A stretch of DNA of 64,000 nt from positions 84,414 through 148,413 of the forward strand of contig JAWBXB010000001.1 of assembly GCA_038868075.1 (NCBI GenBank), read 5' to 3'. This DNA is from Candidatus Bathyarchaeia archaeon. Its GTDB lineage: Archaea; Thermoproteota; Bathyarchaeia; Bathyarchaeales; DTEX01. The notes under the pieces are model-generated. The model did no database searches. It saw nothing but the letters and a program-made list of their open reading frames with translations, and had not been told where the DNA came from. Positions 26,459 through 35,796 of this stretch are shown here, piece by piece. The stretch's first letter is position 1, and every line of letters starts with the position of its first letter. The position numbers were made by a program, and so were the translations under genes.

Positions 26459-26653
26459 TACTGATCACTATCACTGTTGATCGCTCAGAACATTATATGC
26501 ATAAGGATCCTTTTAATCTTTCCTAGCCGAAACAAAAATAAAAGGATAAACTTCCATAAATCGCTTAAAAATGTTCGGATAAAAATAAAACGTGAACAAA
26601 GCTTTTAAATATATGCGTATCTTTTTTCAAAAGAGTTATTTGGAGGATGAACC

Positions 26654-27094
26654 TTGCCTAAAAAGGAGAAAGGACGCTCACATTCAACTAGACCTGTTGG
26701 TAAAAGGGCGCCAAGTTGGTGTAAATATACTCCAGATGAAGTTGTAGCCTTAGTTATCAAGCTTGCTAAGGAGGGTAATCCGCCAAGCAAGATAGGTGTC
26801 ATACTACGTGACCAGTACGGTATTCCACTCGTTAAACCAATAGTTGGCAAGGGCATAGTCGAAATACTGAGGGAGAATGGTTTAGCTCCTAAGATACCTG
26901 AAGATTTAGAGAACCTCCTTAAAAAAGTCGCCCGCATATCTGCGCATCTACAGAAAAATAAGAAGGATAAGCATAATAAGAGAGCCTTACAGCTGGTTGA
27001 GGCGAAAATCCATCGATTGTCTGAATACTATAAGGAGAAGGGAATATTACCATTGAACTGGGAATATAAAACAGTAGTTGCCTCAATAGCTTAA
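26654..27094 (+). CDS. rps15: 30S ribosomal protein uS15
   Basis: 146 residues, the archaeal/eukaryotic long form with an N-terminal extension (SHSTRPVGKRAPSW) before the bacterial-like core (HLQKNKKDKHNKRALQLVEAKIHRLSEYYK). It binds the central domain of 16S rRNA. The start is TTG at 26654: GGAGG lies 7 nt upstream, while the ATG at 26647 is out of frame. A TATA box (TTTTAAATAT, about 26603-26612) marks the promoter of the large plus-strand unit that continues with recJ and pcc1-like genes. Confidence 0.95.
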   Translation: MPKKEKGRSHSTRPVGKRAPSWCKYTPDEVVALVIKLAKEGNPPSKIGVILRDQYGIPLVKPIVGKGIVEILRENGLAPKIPEDLENLLKKVARISAHLQKNKKDKHNKRALQLVEAKIHRLSEYYKEKGILPLNWEYKTVVASIA

Positions 27095-27107
27095 GCAGGA
27101 ATCCCCA

Positions 27108-28568
27108 ATGAGAGATGAGATGCACCTAAACGATTTCATTAATGAAACAAAAAAAGCAGCTGAAGAAATTCTTGAGAATATAAACAGGGATAAAATAATA
27201 CTTGTAATCTCACATATGGATGCCGATGGGATAGCTGCTGCTGGAATACTGGGTAAAGCCCTATTCAAAGCCGGAGCTAAGTTCTGTATTCGAATAGAAC
27301 GATGGATGGATGAGAGAGCCTTACAGGAGGCAAAAATGCATATTGAAGGAGAAGGATTGCTGATTTTTACTGATATGGGAAGCGGGTACTTAGATATTTT
27401 AGGCACTAAAATAGGGGATAGACGTTTAATAATCCTTGATCATCACCAACCCATTGGAAAACCCAAAGAAAACTTTTTACAAGTTAATCCCCATCTTTTC
27501 GGGATAGATGGATCTAGAGACTTAAGCTCCGCTGGGATCTCGTATTTTGTAGCTAAATCCTTAGATAAAAGGAATATTGATCTCGCATATCTAGCGGTTG
27601 TTGGAGCATTAGGTGACTTACAAGATAAGTATAGTGGGAGGAAGCTGGGCGGAGTCAATGACCTTATTGTTAAAGATGCGATCGATTCCGGGTTTCTGAA
27701 TGTTGAGACAGATCTTCTATTCTTTGGTAGAGAAACGCGCCCAATACATAAGGCATTAGCTTATGCGACGAATCCTTATATACCAGGAATAAGCGGTGAG
27801 GAGGATAAAAGTTCAGCCTTTCTTAGCAACTTAAATATAAAATTGAAAGAAAATGATAGGTGGAGAGCCCTGAGAGACCTCTCACAGGATGAGAAACGCA
27901 GATTATTCTCAGCCTTACACGATTATTTAATTTCCAAGGGATATAAAAGCGAGGTTGCCATGAATCTACTTGGTACAGCATATATTTTCACGAGAGAGAG
28001 ACCTTGGACACCTCTCAGAGACGCTAGAGAATTCGCTCTCCTCTTAAATGCTACTGGCAGAATGAATGCATCCGGTTTGGGCGTGGCTGTATGTATGGGA
28101 GATAGGGGCGGAGCATATGAGGAGGCGCTTAAGATTCTAGAGGATTATAGGCAGACAATAATGGGATACCTTATGTGGCTCGGCAAGAATCCGAATCGTA
28201 TTGAGGAGTGGGAGAATATCTATATTCTTCATGGGGAGAAAGATATAGATGAACGGGCAATAAGCGCAATTTCAACTATTATATCGACTAATTTACCAAG
28301 GTCGGATAAGCCTTTAATAGCCTATTCATTCATACCAAAAGAGGGAGTGATTAAGATTTCTGCACGTGCAAGCGACTTTCTGGCTAAAGCAGGAGTAAAT
28401 CTTGGGGAAATAATACGTATTGCCGCTGAAAGATGCTCGGGCATAGGGGGTGGACATGATATTGCAGCCGGAGCCCAAGTTCCCTATGAGCAGAAAATGC
28501 AATTTCTAGAATACGTCAATTTGTTAGTGAAGGAGCATAGGGAGAGATTGCTGCAAAATGAGGATTGA
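27108..28568 (+). CDS. DHH-family phosphoesterase, archaeal RecJ/GAN-like nuclease
   Basis: 486 residues. DHH domain: SHMDADGIAA (D38, D40), TDMG and LDHHQP (D111-H-H); the C-terminal DHHA1 domain has GIGGGHDIAAGA. Archaeal RecJ homologues are single-strand exonucleases or Cdc45-like replisome partners. All metal-binding motifs are kept, so catalysis is expected. It follows uS15 closely and overlaps the next gene by 11 nt; the uS15-recJ-pcc1-like order is found in other TACK archaea. Confidence 0.88.
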   Translation: MRDEMHLNDFINETKKAAEEILENINRDKIILVISHMDADGIAAAGILGKALFKAGAKFCIRIERWMDERALQEAKMHIEGEGLLIFTDMGSGYLDILGTKIGDRRLIILDHHQPIGKPKENFLQVNPHLFGIDGSRDLSSAGISYFVAKSLDKRNIDLAYLAVVGALGDLQDKYSGRKLGGVNDLIVKDAIDSGFLNVETDLLFFGRETRPIHKALAYATNPYIPGISGEEDKSSAFLSNLNIKLKENDRWRALRDLSQDEKRRLFSALHDYLISKGYKSEVAMNLLGTAYIFTRERPWTPLRDAREFALLLNATGRMNASGLGVAVCMGDRGGAYEEALKILEDYRQTIMGYLMWLGKNPNRIEEWENIYILHGEKDIDERAISAISTIISTNLPRSDKPLIAYSFIPKEGVIKISARASDFLAKAGVNLGEIIRIAAERCSGIGGGHDIAAGAQVPYEQKMQFLEYVNLLVKEHRERLLQNED

Positions 28569-28821
28569 GGCAGAAATAACGCTTACATGTGACAATGAAA
28601 AGGAGGCTGAAGCAATTTCTATGGCAGTTTCACCAGACAATTTAGTGACACCTAAGGAATTGATCATAGAAACAAGGATAATGGACAGTAATGTTATCAC
28701 GCTCATAGAATATCAGGGAGAGAAAATCGCAACTTTCATATCAACTATGGATGATCTTTTAGATTGCATTTCAACAGCTGAGAGGGCCATCTCAGTAATA
28801 AATAAATCCATGCACTTTTGA
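28558..28821 (+). CDS. Pcc1-like KEOPS subunit (paralogue next to recJ)
   Basis: 87 residues: EAEITLTCDNEKEAEAISMAV, then a strand-rich core and ISTMDDLLDCISTAERAISVI, the Pcc1 fold. Pcc1 is the dimerisation subunit of KEOPS, which makes t6A37 in tRNAs. A second Pcc1-like gene occurs at 33430, so one of the two may be the accessory Pcc2/Gon7-like paralogue. This copy is the more divergent one (no basic central strand like ASINSYLNW). It starts inside recJ, so translation is probably coupled. Confidence 0.7.
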   Translation: MRIEAEITLTCDNEKEAEAISMAVSPDNLVTPKELIIETRIMDSNVITLIEYQGEKIATFISTMDDLLDCISTAERAISVINKSMHF

Positions 28822-28907
28822 GATGCAAAAGGTTTTTTAGTCTCATCTAATTACTTCTCAAGAGAAAATATAGAGAGATAATAGTAGAGGAGAGAGGTGA
28901 TAAGATA

Positions 28908-29636
28908 ATGTCGGTTTTCGCTGTTCCAGGAGCATATGATAGAGCCATCACCGTTTTCTCTCCAGACGGACGGCTCTTTCAAGTTGAATACGCACTAGAA
29001 ACTGTTTATAGAGGTTCAACAATTATAGGCATAATGTGTCCCGAGGGCATTGTCATAGGAGCTGAAGAGAAAATTGAGTCTAAGCTCCAAAACCCAAAAT
29101 TCAGCCAAAAAATATATGAGGTTGATGAGCATATCGGAGCCGCCGTGGTGGGTTTAAGCTCAGATGCCCGTGTACTAATCGATGAGGCTAGAATATATGC
29201 TCAAAGCAGCAGGCTCATGTATGATGAGTTAGTTGATGTGGAGATGGTTGCCAAAAGAATTGGTGATATAAAGCAGATGTATACGCAGCATGGTGGCGTA
29301 AGGCCATTTGGCGTCTCAATAATATTTGCTGGCGTCGATAAGGGAGGAAGCCAGTTATTCACGACCGATCCTAGCGGAACATATAGGGCATATAAAGCTG
29401 TCGCCATAGGAATTGGGCGGGAAACAGCTGAAAACATACTTAAAGAGGAGTATCGTGACAACTTAACACTTGAGGAGGCTATAAAGCTGGGCGTTAAATG
29501 CTTATTAAAGTCGATGCAAGCTAGGGGTGAGCAACCTAGAATTAAAATCGCTATTGTTCCAGCTTCAACAAGAAGGTTTAGGCTATTAAGTGATGAAGAG
29601 GTTGAGAAGTATATAAAGGAAGTGCAGGGTAGCTGA
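28908..29636 (+). CDS. psmA: 20S proteasome alpha subunit
   Basis: 242 residues. The N-terminal gate sequence YDRAITVFSPDGRLFQVEYALE is the alpha-subunit signature, followed by GIMCPEGIVIGAEEK and VGLSSDARVLIDEAR. Alpha subunits form the outer rings of the 20S core and control substrate entry; they lack the catalytic Thr. GGTGAT lies 6 nt before the ATG. It is the first gene of the run psmA-SBDS-rrp4-rrp41-rrp42-eL43 known from many archaea. The beta subunit is not in the window. Confidence 0.95.
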   Translation: MSVFAVPGAYDRAITVFSPDGRLFQVEYALETVYRGSTIIGIMCPEGIVIGAEEKIESKLQNPKFSQKIYEVDEHIGAAVVGLSSDARVLIDEARIYAQSSRLMYDELVDVEMVAKRIGDIKQMYTQHGGVRPFGVSIIFAGVDKGGSQLFTTDPSGTYRAYKAVAIGIGRETAENILKEEYRDNLTLEEAIKLGVKCLLKSMQARGEQPRIKIAIVPASTRRFRLLSDEEVEKYIKEVQGS

Positions 29637-29642
29637 AAAACG

Positions 29643-30332
29643 ATGAGCAAAAATTATACTATTGCACGCATAAATATAGGCGGGGAAAACTTCGAGGTAC
29701 TTGTTAAACCAGATCAAGCATTTGCATTCCGCAGCGGGAAGTCAATATCACTCTCAGAGGTATTAGTGGCGGAAGTAATATTTACTGATGCTAACAAAGG
29801 TTTAAGGGCGCCTGAAAAGAGGCTTAAGGAGGCTTTTGGAACAACCGATCCAATTGAAATAGCTAAGATTATATTAAAGAAGGGATCATTACAGTTAACA
29901 ACCCAGCAACGGAGGCAAATGATTGAAGAAAAGCGTAGACAAATAATAGATTTTATATCGCGCAATGCCATCGATCCTAGAACCAAGCTCCCTCATCCGC
30001 CGACACGTATAGAACAAGCCCTTGAACAAGTGCGCTTCTCAATAGATCCGTTTAAAAGCGTGGAAGAACAAGCAAATGAAGCTATCAGAGCATTACGCGC
30101 AATTCTACCATTAAGTATTGAGAAAATGTCTCTGTCTGTCCGGATACCACCGGAGTACGCCAGTAAAGCATATGGAACACTTAAGTCATTCGGCACGATA
30201 AAAAATGAGGCTTGGTTAAATGATGGATCCTTATCAGTAGTTCTCGAAATACCAGCGGGCTTTTATGGAACATTCTTAGAGAAGATGGGTGAGATGACAC
30301 ATGGAAGTGCTGAAATCAAAATTTTGAAGTAA
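29643..30332 (+). CDS. sdo1: Ribosome maturation protein SBDS (Sdo1)
   Basis: 229 residues, three-domain SBDS: domain I (IARINIGGENFEVLVKPDQAF, VLVAEVIFTDANKG), central helices (TTQQRRQMIEEKRRQIIDFISRNAIDP, PHPPTRIEQALEQ) and a C-terminal ferredoxin-like domain (MSLSVRIPPEYASKAYG, ILK end). It works with an EF-2-like GTPase to release aIF6 from the 50S subunit; aIF6 is encoded at 35797, so both partners lie in this region. It starts 6 nt after psmA. Confidence 0.95.
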   Translation: MSKNYTIARINIGGENFEVLVKPDQAFAFRSGKSISLSEVLVAEVIFTDANKGLRAPEKRLKEAFGTTDPIEIAKIILKKGSLQLTTQQRRQMIEEKRRQIIDFISRNAIDPRTKLPHPPTRIEQALEQVRFSIDPFKSVEEQANEAIRALRAILPLSIEKMSLSVRIPPEYASKAYGTLKSFGTIKNEAWLNDGSLSVVLEIPAGFYGTFLEKMGEMTHGSAEIKILK

Positions 30333-30366
30333 AAATGATTTTTATTAGATTGGTAGAGGGGTTGGT

Positions 30367-31059
30367 ATGTTTTATTTTGAAAATAGGCAGATTGTAACTC
30401 CCGGAGATCTTCTAGCTGAAGGGGATTACATAGCTGGTAATAACACGTATAAAGAGGGAAACAGAATTTATGCAAGTAGACTTGGACTTGTTGAATATGA
30501 GGGAAGAAACGTACAGGTTGTAGCATTAAATACTGTTTATATTCCCTCACCTAGAGATCAAGTTATTGGTAAAATAGAGGATGTAAATATTAATGGTTGG
30601 ACTGTTGATATAAATTCACCATATAAGGCTATTTTAAGAATTAATGAAGCCTTAAATAAGCCTTTTAGACAACAAAAAGATGATTTAACAAGTTTCCTTG
30701 ATGTTGGGGACCTTATTCTTGCAAAGGTTATAGCATTTGATCGAACAACAGATCCTATGCTTACAATACGTGAGCCAGGACTTGGAAAGATAACGCAGGG
30801 ACAAATAATCAGGGTCTCCCCAGCTAAAATACCTAGAATAATTGGGCGTAAGGCTTCAATGATAAATATGCTTAAAAGAGAGACTGAATGTAAAATAACA
30901 GTTGGACAGAATGGCATAATATTAATTTCTGGGCCAAGTCCGGAACATGAGAGATTAGCCATAATAGCTATTGAAAAGATAGCACAGGAGGCGCATACAA
31001 CAGGGTTAACTGATCGGATAGCCGAGATGATAAGAAGGGAGAAGGGTGTAAAGCTATGA
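30367..31059 (+). CDS. rrp4: Exosome RNA-binding subunit Rrp4
   Basis: 230 residues: N-terminal domain with [11 protein letters not shown], an S1 domain ([39 protein letters not shown]) and a KH domain ([31 protein letters not shown]). Rrp4 caps the archaeal exosome ring and threads RNA to it. Its stop overlaps the rrp41 start by 4 nt (ATGA), so the exosome genes are translationally coupled. Confidence 0.95.
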   Translation: MFYFENRQIVTPGDLLAEGDYIAGNNTYKEGNRIYASRLGLVEYEGRNVQVVALNTVYIPSPRDQVIGKIEDVNINGWTVDINSPYKAILRINEALNKPFRQQKDDLTSFLDVGDLILAKVIAFDRTTDPMLTIREPGLGKITQGQIIRVSPAKIPRIIGRKASMINMLKRETECKITVGQNGIILISGPSPEHERLAIIAIEKIAQEAHTTGLTDRIAEMIRREKGVKL

Positions 31060-31799
31060 CAAGTAAAATTAAATTAATTGATGAAAATGGTTTAAGGGTT
31101 GATGGTCGTAAACCAAACGAGCTCAGACCTATAAGAATGGAGGTTGGCGTATTAAGTAATGCTGATGGCTCAGCATATATTGAGCAAGGAAAAAGTAAGA
31201 TCCTTGCTGCTGTTTATGGTCCTAGGGAAGTGCATCCACGCCATCTAGCCCTTCCAGATAGAGCCCTCTTAAGATGTAGGTATCATATGGCTCCATTCTC
31301 CGTCGAAGAACGAAAATCCCCAGCGCCCTCAAGACGTGAAATAGAGCTCTCAAAAGTCATAAGGGAAGCTCTTGAGCCAGCAATATTCCTTGAAAAGTTT
31401 CCAAGAACATCCATAGATATTTTCATTGAGGTCCTGCAGGCTGACGGTGGGACAAGATGTGCGGGTATAACTGTCGCCGCTTTAGCTCTGGCTGACGCTG
31501 GGATACCCATGAGGGATCTTGTAGTTGCATGTGCAGCTGGAAAAGTTGATGGGGTCCTTGTTCTAGATCCTAATGACATTGAGGATAAGGAGGGAGAAGC
31601 CGATGTACCAGTCGCCTACATGCCCAATTTAGACATGATCTCCCTCTTACAAATGGATGGACTATTAACGGTCAAAGAATTTGAACGGGCATTAGACCTC
31701 GCAATCGAAGGCTGTAAGCAAATATATAAGCTTCAGAAAGAGGCTTTGAAGGCCAGGTATTTGACAATTAAAGAGGAGGTTGAAACATGTCTTCAATAA
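31056..31799 (+). CDS. rrp41: Exosome catalytic subunit Rrp41
   Basis: 247 residues of the RNase PH fold: [50 protein letters not shown] and [13 protein letters not shown], where the acidic residues of the phosphorolytic site lie. Rrp41 is the active subunit of the archaeal 3'-5' exosome and forms the hexameric ring with Rrp42, whose start overlaps this gene's end by 13 nt. Confidence 0.96.
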   Translation: MTSKIKLIDENGLRVDGRKPNELRPIRMEVGVLSNADGSAYIEQGKSKILAAVYGPREVHPRHLALPDRALLRCRYHMAPFSVEERKSPAPSRREIELSKVIREALEPAIFLEKFPRTSIDIFIEVLQADGGTRCAGITVAALALADAGIPMRDLVVACAAGKVDGVLVLDPNDIEDKEGEADVPVAYMPNLDMISLLQMDGLLTVKEFERALDLAIEGCKQIYKLQKEALKARYLTIKEEVETCLQ

Positions 31800-32584
31800 T
31801 GGTTTCGCGCATAAGGCAGAAGCAGATATACCAGATGATTGCAAGTGGAAGGAGACTTGATGGTAGGGGGCTCACTGACTACCGCCCAATTAAAATAGAG
31901 ATTGGATTGATTGAGAAGGCTGAGGGTTCGGCGCGAGTTCTACTTGGCAAGACGGAGGTTATTGCGGGAGTTAAAGTTGAAATAGGTGAGCCATTCCCAG
32001 ATAGACCCAATGAGGGGGTCCTCACAGTCAATTCAGAGTTTGTTCCACTAGCTTCACCAGAATTTGAGGCTGGACCCCCAAGCGAAGAATCAATTGAACT
32101 CGCCAGAGTTGTTGATAGGGGTATACGTGAATCCCAAGCAATCGACCTCGAAAAACTTTGTTTAATCCCGGGGAAGAAAGTTTATGTTATATTTATTGAC
32201 ATTTATGTTCTTAATCATGATGGAAACTTAATAGATGCTTCGGCTCTAGCATCTTTAGCCGCCTTACTAAACACTAGAGTACCGATACATATCGTTGAGA
32301 ATGGCGAAGTTAAAAGAGGGGATGGATACATGCCATTACCTATAAAAAACTATCCGATAGCCATAACATTTGCAAATATAAGTGATAAGTTAGTTATTGA
32401 CCCATGGCTTGAAGAGGAAGAAGTTATGAATGCACGATTAACAATAACATTTGATAAGGATGGGAAGATATGCGCCATACAGAAAGGCGGTCAGGGGGCT
32501 CTAACGCCAAAGCAAATTATGGAAGCCGCTCTTATAGCTAAAGATAAATCTGAGGAATTAAGAAAATTAGTGGTGAAATACTGA
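31787..32584 (+). CDS. rrp42: Exosome ring subunit Rrp42
   Basis: 265 residues, RNase PH fold without the full catalytic set: [72 protein letters not shown]. It pairs with Rrp41 and supplies RNA-binding residues. The TGA stop overlaps the ATG of eL43 by one base. Confidence 0.95.
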   Translation: MSSIMVSRIRQKQIYQMIASGRRLDGRGLTDYRPIKIEIGLIEKAEGSARVLLGKTEVIAGVKVEIGEPFPDRPNEGVLTVNSEFVPLASPEFEAGPPSEESIELARVVDRGIRESQAIDLEKLCLIPGKKVYVIFIDIYVLNHDGNLIDASALASLAALLNTRVPIHIVENGEVKRGDGYMPLPIKNYPIAITFANISDKLVIDPWLEEEEVMNARLTITFDKDGKICAIQKGGQGALTPKQIMEAALIAKDKSEELRKLVVKY

Positions 32585-32844
32585 TGGGTAAGAGAACAAA
32601 GAAAATTGGTCCAGCAAGAGGCTTCGGCCCAAGATATGGTGTATCGGTTAGAAAACGTTACATTAGCATAGTCTCTGAGATGAGAAGGGCACATATATGC
32701 CCGCAATGTGGATTTAAATCTGTTCGTAGAGAAAGCGTCGGCATATGGGTCTGTAGAAAATGCGGTTTCAAGTTCGCTGGCGGAGCCTATACGCCTATGA
32801 CTAAAATCGGCACAGTAGCTGAACAAACCGCTAAAGGCACCTAA
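32584..32844 (+). CDS. rpl37ae: 50S ribosomal protein eL43 (L37ae)
   Basis: 86 residues with a zinc ribbon CPQCGF...CRKCGF and the typical core ARGFGPRYGVSVRKRYI and FAGGAYTP. eL43 binds the 23S rRNA in the archaeal/eukaryotic large subunit. It follows the exosome genes as in many archaea. rpoP, which often comes next, is not present: only 37 nt separate it from the Brix gene. Confidence 0.95.
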   Translation: MGKRTKKIGPARGFGPRYGVSVRKRYISIVSEMRRAHICPQCGFKSVRRESVGIWVCRKCGFKFAGGAYTPMTKIGTVAEQTAKGT

Positions 32845-32881
32845 AGGGGAAACGGAAATTAGTAAGGGATTACATATAAAA

Positions 32882-33433
32882 ATGATTCTTTTAACGACTT
32901 CACATAGACCTACTAGAAGAGTCAGAAGCTTATGTAATGATCTTGCGCGTTCAATACCTGGATTAATTAGAGTTAATCGTGGAAAGATGAGTTTGCTGGA
33001 TATCGCTGAGAAAACAGCTCAGTTAAATGCCGAAAAATTTGCTATTATTGATAGATGGAAGGGCGGTCCCGGCAGAATAAGATTCTTTAAGATAACTGGT
33101 GAAGGATTTGAGGAGGAACCGCCGCGCCTGTATATTTCAGGCGTGAAATTACGTAGGGAGTTTAAAACATCAGTTTGGAAGGAGGATTTTAATCTAATAT
33201 TTATAGATGCATTTGAGATAATGAACCCAGATATAGAGAAGCTTAAATTAAGTCTTTCAGAGTTCTTTGAGTTGCCAATACTTAACTTAGGACCTGAAAC
33301 AATAGATTATGAAGCTTACATGCGTATTGCAGCGGGAGAAGATTGCTGGGCTTACATTTCATTTTTCCTTCTACCAAGAAAAATTGAGATTGGACCACGT
33401 ATAAAGATCTCTCATGTGGTGTGGAATGTATGA
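32882..33433 (+). CDS. Brix-domain rRNA-binding protein (Imp4-like)
   Basis: 183 residues with the Brix pattern: ILLTTSHRPTRRVRSLCNDLARSIPG, VNRGKMSLLDIAEKTAQLNAEKFAIIDRWKGGPGRI, ending with the strand EIGPRIKISHVVW. Archaeal Brix proteins (Mil/Imp4-like) help ribosome assembly. It is the next element of the exosome-ribosome maturation run, and its stop overlaps the next ATG (ATGA). Confidence 0.88.
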   Translation: MILLTTSHRPTRRVRSLCNDLARSIPGLIRVNRGKMSLLDIAEKTAQLNAEKFAIIDRWKGGPGRIRFFKITGEGFEEEPPRLYISGVKLRREFKTSVWKEDFNLIFIDAFEIMNPDIEKLKLSLSEFFELPILNLGPETIDYEAYMRIAAGEDCWAYISFFLLPRKIEIGPRIKISHVVWNV

Positions 33434-33705
33434 TTAGGGAAGCCCATGCAATCCTACGCCTTGAATTCCCAACTGAGAAGGAAGCTGAAATAATAAGCAG
33501 ATCCATTTGGCCGGAGACTGAAAGCGCTGCTAAATATCGTTCAAAAGTTAAGGCTATTAGGGAGAGTAATCGTATTATGCTAATTTTTGAGTCAAAGGAT
33601 ATGACATCGCTCAGAGCGTCAATAAACTCTTATTTGAACTGGATTATGCTTCTAAGGAATATTTATGGCTTCCTAGAGGATCAAGAAAGAGGGATGCAAG
33701 TATAA
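33430..33705 (+). CDS. pcc1: KEOPS complex subunit Pcc1
   Basis: 91 residues from ATG 33430, which overlaps the Brix stop as ATGA; the open frame begins 9 nt earlier without a signal. The sequence has the Pcc1 fold (EAHAILRLEFPTEKEAEIISRSI, YRSKVKAIRESNRIMLIFES, SLRASINSYLNWIMLLRNIY). LRASINSYLNW is the typical C-terminal helix of canonical Pcc1. KEOPS synthesises t6A37 of ANN-decoding tRNAs. Location between Brix and later ribosomal genes is the usual one for pcc1 in TACK archaea. Confidence 0.82.
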   Translation: MIREAHAILRLEFPTEKEAEIISRSIWPETESAAKYRSKVKAIRESNRIMLIFESKDMTSLRASINSYLNWIMLLRNIYGFLEDQERGMQV

Positions 33706-33708
33706 TTT

Positions 33709-34026
33709 ATGGGTAATAAAAATAAAGTCCGAGAAATAGCTCTGGGACGTATTAAGCAGTTGTTTAATCTAGCATTTGAAGTACTTGATAAAAGACCAGA
33801 TTTATCCCAGAGATATGTTGAAATAGCGAGAAGAATATCTATGCGTACTAGAACCCGCATACCGAGAGAAAACCGTCTTTTAATATGTAGGCATTGTAAA
33901 AAGTTCATTTTCCCCGGAGTTAGCTCACGCGTTCGCCTACAGCCCAGAAGGGAACCACATATTGTTATTACATGCTTATACTGTAGCAAACATACCAGAA
34001 TACCGTTGAAGAGAGAGAAGAAATAA
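33709..34026 (+). CDS. rnp4: RNase P protein component 4 (Rpp21/Rnp4)
   Basis: 105 residues: two N-terminal helices (IALGRIKQLFNLAFEVLDKRPDLSQRYVEIARRISMRTR) and a zinc ribbon with ICRHCKKF and CLYCSK. This is the Rpp21/Rnp4 subunit that works with RNase P RNA in 5'-end maturation of tRNAs. In the permuted tRNA described here RNase P would cut inside the precursor. The stop overlaps the next start (TAATG). Confidence 0.92.
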   Translation: MGNKNKVREIALGRIKQLFNLAFEVLDKRPDLSQRYVEIARRISMRTRTRIPRENRLLICRHCKKFIFPGVSSRVRLQPRREPHIVITCLYCSKHTRIPLKREKK

Positions 34027-34301
34027 TGCGGAGAGATCTAACTCAAATGAGAAAAACACCTCTAAAGCCAACAGTGCATATAGGAAAAAATGGAGTAACA
34101 GATGCTCAGATAAAAGAAATCATTAAGCAGCTTGAGGCTAGAGGAAAGATTAAAGTTAAAGTTTTGAAAACAGCCTTAATAAGCGAAACTGTAGAGAGCA
34201 TTGCCCAGAAAGTATCTTCAAAAACAGATTCAAGAATAATCCAGATAATTGGTCACACATCACACTTTATAAGCCAAGAAAAAGAAGAAACTTTGAAGTG
34301 A
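34026..34301 (+). CDS. CRM-domain RNA-binding protein (YhbY-like)
   Basis: 91 residues: TPLKPTVHIGKNGVTDAQIKEIIKQLEARGKIKVKVLKTALI is the CRM fold with GxxG-like IGKNGV, and IIQIIGHTSHFIS ends it. YhbY-type proteins bind ribosomal precursors. It is coupled to rnp4, so a role in ribosome or tRNA maturation fits. Confidence 0.88.
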   Translation: MRRDLTQMRKTPLKPTVHIGKNGVTDAQIKEIIKQLEARGKIKVKVLKTALISETVESIAQKVSSKTDSRIIQIIGHTSHFISQEKEETLK

Positions 34302-34490
34302 AGGAAAAAGCCTGAGGAAAACTCTCCTATTTCAACGATATAATCAAAGCATAATGAAGAGCATTGGATCGGCATGAGCTTCCATTTCTTAGCAGAATGA
34401 GATTGCTGTGAAATTTAAGATTTAGCAAATAAGTATTTATAAGACTCTCTTTAGAATAGTGAAAGAGAAAATGGTGAGGAATGAATAGCA

Positions 34491-34946
34491 TTGCCAACAC
34501 CATACGATGTGCCCCCATCAATATTAATAGAACGATTAGCGGAGTATCTAAAAAACAATATTGATGTAATTGAGCCGCCTGAATGGGCACTATATGTTAA
34601 GACAGGTGTTCATGCGAGTAGGGCACCGCAGAATCCAGATTGGTGGTATATTCGGTGCGCATCCCTACTCAGAAAAATCTATATTGATGGACCCATAGGT
34701 GTGGAGCATTTACGTTCTGAGTATGGTGGGAGAAAAGATAGAGGTACAAGACCCGAGCATACAAGGAAGGGTAGCGGAGCAATAATTAGAAGAGCGCTTC
34801 AACAACTTGAAAAAGCTGGGTTAATAGAGACAGTAAAGGGTAGAGGAAGAGTTATTACTTCCGAGGGAAGAAGACTACTTGATTCTCTTTCAGCGGAGAT
34901 CAAGAGAGAGTTAGAAAAAATCAACCCATCTCTGAGTAAATATTGA
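34491..34946 (+). CDS. rps19e: 30S ribosomal protein eS19
   Basis: 151 residues from TTG at 34491 with GGTGAGGA upstream. The sequence MPTPYDVPPSILIERLAEYLK, WALYVKTGVHASRAPQNPDWWYIRCASLLRKIY, RPEHTRKGSGAIIRRALQQLEKAGLI is eS19. The 189-nt gap before it holds no open frame; it has TATA-like sequence (AAGTATTTATAAG, about 34429-34441) and probably a separate promoter. Confidence 0.95.
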   Translation: MPTPYDVPPSILIERLAEYLKNNIDVIEPPEWALYVKTGVHASRAPQNPDWWYIRCASLLRKIYIDGPIGVEHLRSEYGGRKDRGTRPEHTRKGSGAIIRRALQQLEKAGLIETVKGRGRVITSEGRRLLDSLSAEIKRELEKINPSLSKY

Positions 34947-34962
34947 TTTAGGAGGGGTTTAA

Positions 34963-35298
34963 ATGAGCTTCAGTGACGAAGAGCTTGAGGCAATAAAAAG
35001 ACGAAAGCTGATAGAGCTCCAGCAAAGAATATTACAGGAGCAGGAGGCTGCTGAAGCGCAGAGGAGACTTGAGGCGCAAAAGCAATCTATATTAAGGATG
35101 ATACTTACGCCGGAGGCTAGGCAGAGACTTACAAATTTGAAGATGGTTAAACCGGATTTTGCATCGCAACTGGAGATACAGCTTATACAGATTGCACAGC
35201 AGGGAAAGATAAGCATACCTATCAATGATGAACAATTAAAGGAGATCTTAAGAAGATTACAAGACGGAAAAAGGGAGATTCAAATAAGGAGGATATAG
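34963..35298 (+). CDS. PDCD5-family DNA-binding protein
   Basis: 111 residues: a long N-terminal helix ([21 protein letters not shown]) with coiled-coil character, then the triple-helix core [41 protein letters not shown]. Archaeal PDCD5/TFAR19 homologues bind double-stranded DNA; a role with prefoldin or the ribosome has also been proposed. GGAGGGG precedes the ATG. It lies between eS19 and eL39, the usual place. Confidence 0.92.
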   Translation: MSFSDEELEAIKRRKLIELQQRILQEQEAAEAQRRLEAQKQSILRMILTPEARQRLTNLKMVKPDFASQLEIQLIQIAQQGKISIPINDEQLKEILRRLQDGKREIQIRRI

Positions 35299-35302
35299 GA
35301 AT

Positions 35303-35455
35303 TTGGCTAGACATAAGCCTCTTGCAAAAAAGCTTAGGTTAATAAGTGCCGGCAAAGAGAATAAGCCTGTACCTTCATGGGTTATAGCGAAAACTCTTGG
35401 TAAAATCACCAGGATACCAAAGAGACATTGGAGGAGAACTAAAATAAGGGCTTAG
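35303..35455 (+). CDS. rpl39e: 50S ribosomal protein eL39
   Basis: A 50-residue gene starting with TTG at 35303, 4 nt after the PDCD5 stop: [13 protein letters not shown], then the typical [26 protein letters not shown]. eL39 lines the peptide exit tunnel. GGAGGATATAGG upstream serves as ribosome-binding site. It is very basic, as expected for the family. Confidence 0.95.
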   Translation: MARHKPLAKKLRLISAGKENKPVPSWVIAKTLGKITRIPKRHWRRTKIRA

Positions 35456-35467
35456 GAGCGAATTTAA

Positions 35468-35794
35468 ATGAGTGAAGAGAGAGGAAGAGAGTCAAGATCG
35501 AGCGAGGAGAAAAAAGAGTCTGAAGAGGAAATAGTGGAAGAACGTGTGTACACTATTCCGCTCAGTAGAGCATGGATCATGCCCGTCTCTAAACGGGCTC
35601 CGAGAGCAGTGCGCATACTCAGAGCATTTATCAAAAGACATATGAAGACTGAGGATAACTCCATAATAATATCAAAAGAGGTCAATGAGAAGATATGGAG
35701 CAGAGGGATTGAGAGACCGCCACGTAAAATTAGGGTGCGGGTTGTAAAAGACAAAGACGGGTTAATAACCGTCTATTCTGCTGAAGGAGAATAA
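35468..35794 (+). CDS. rpl31e: 50S ribosomal protein eL31
   Basis: 108 residues. The core (ERVYTIPLSRAWIMPVSKRAPRAVRILRAFIKRHMK, VNEKIWSRGIERPPRKIRVRVVKDKDG) is eL31; the first 25 residues (SEERGRESRSSEEKKESEEE) are a charged extension longer than in most archaea. eL31 sits near the exit tunnel, where ribosome-associated factors bind. It follows eL39 directly. Confidence 0.95.
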   Translation: MSEERGRESRSSEEKKESEEEIVEERVYTIPLSRAWIMPVSKRAPRAVRILRAFIKRHMKTEDNSIIISKEVNEKIWSRGIERPPRKIRVRVVKDKDGLITVYSAEGE

Positions 35795-35796
35795 TC

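Noticed and set aside
32845-32881. A short rpoP gene between eL43 and the Brix gene
   Set aside because: Only 37 nt are available.
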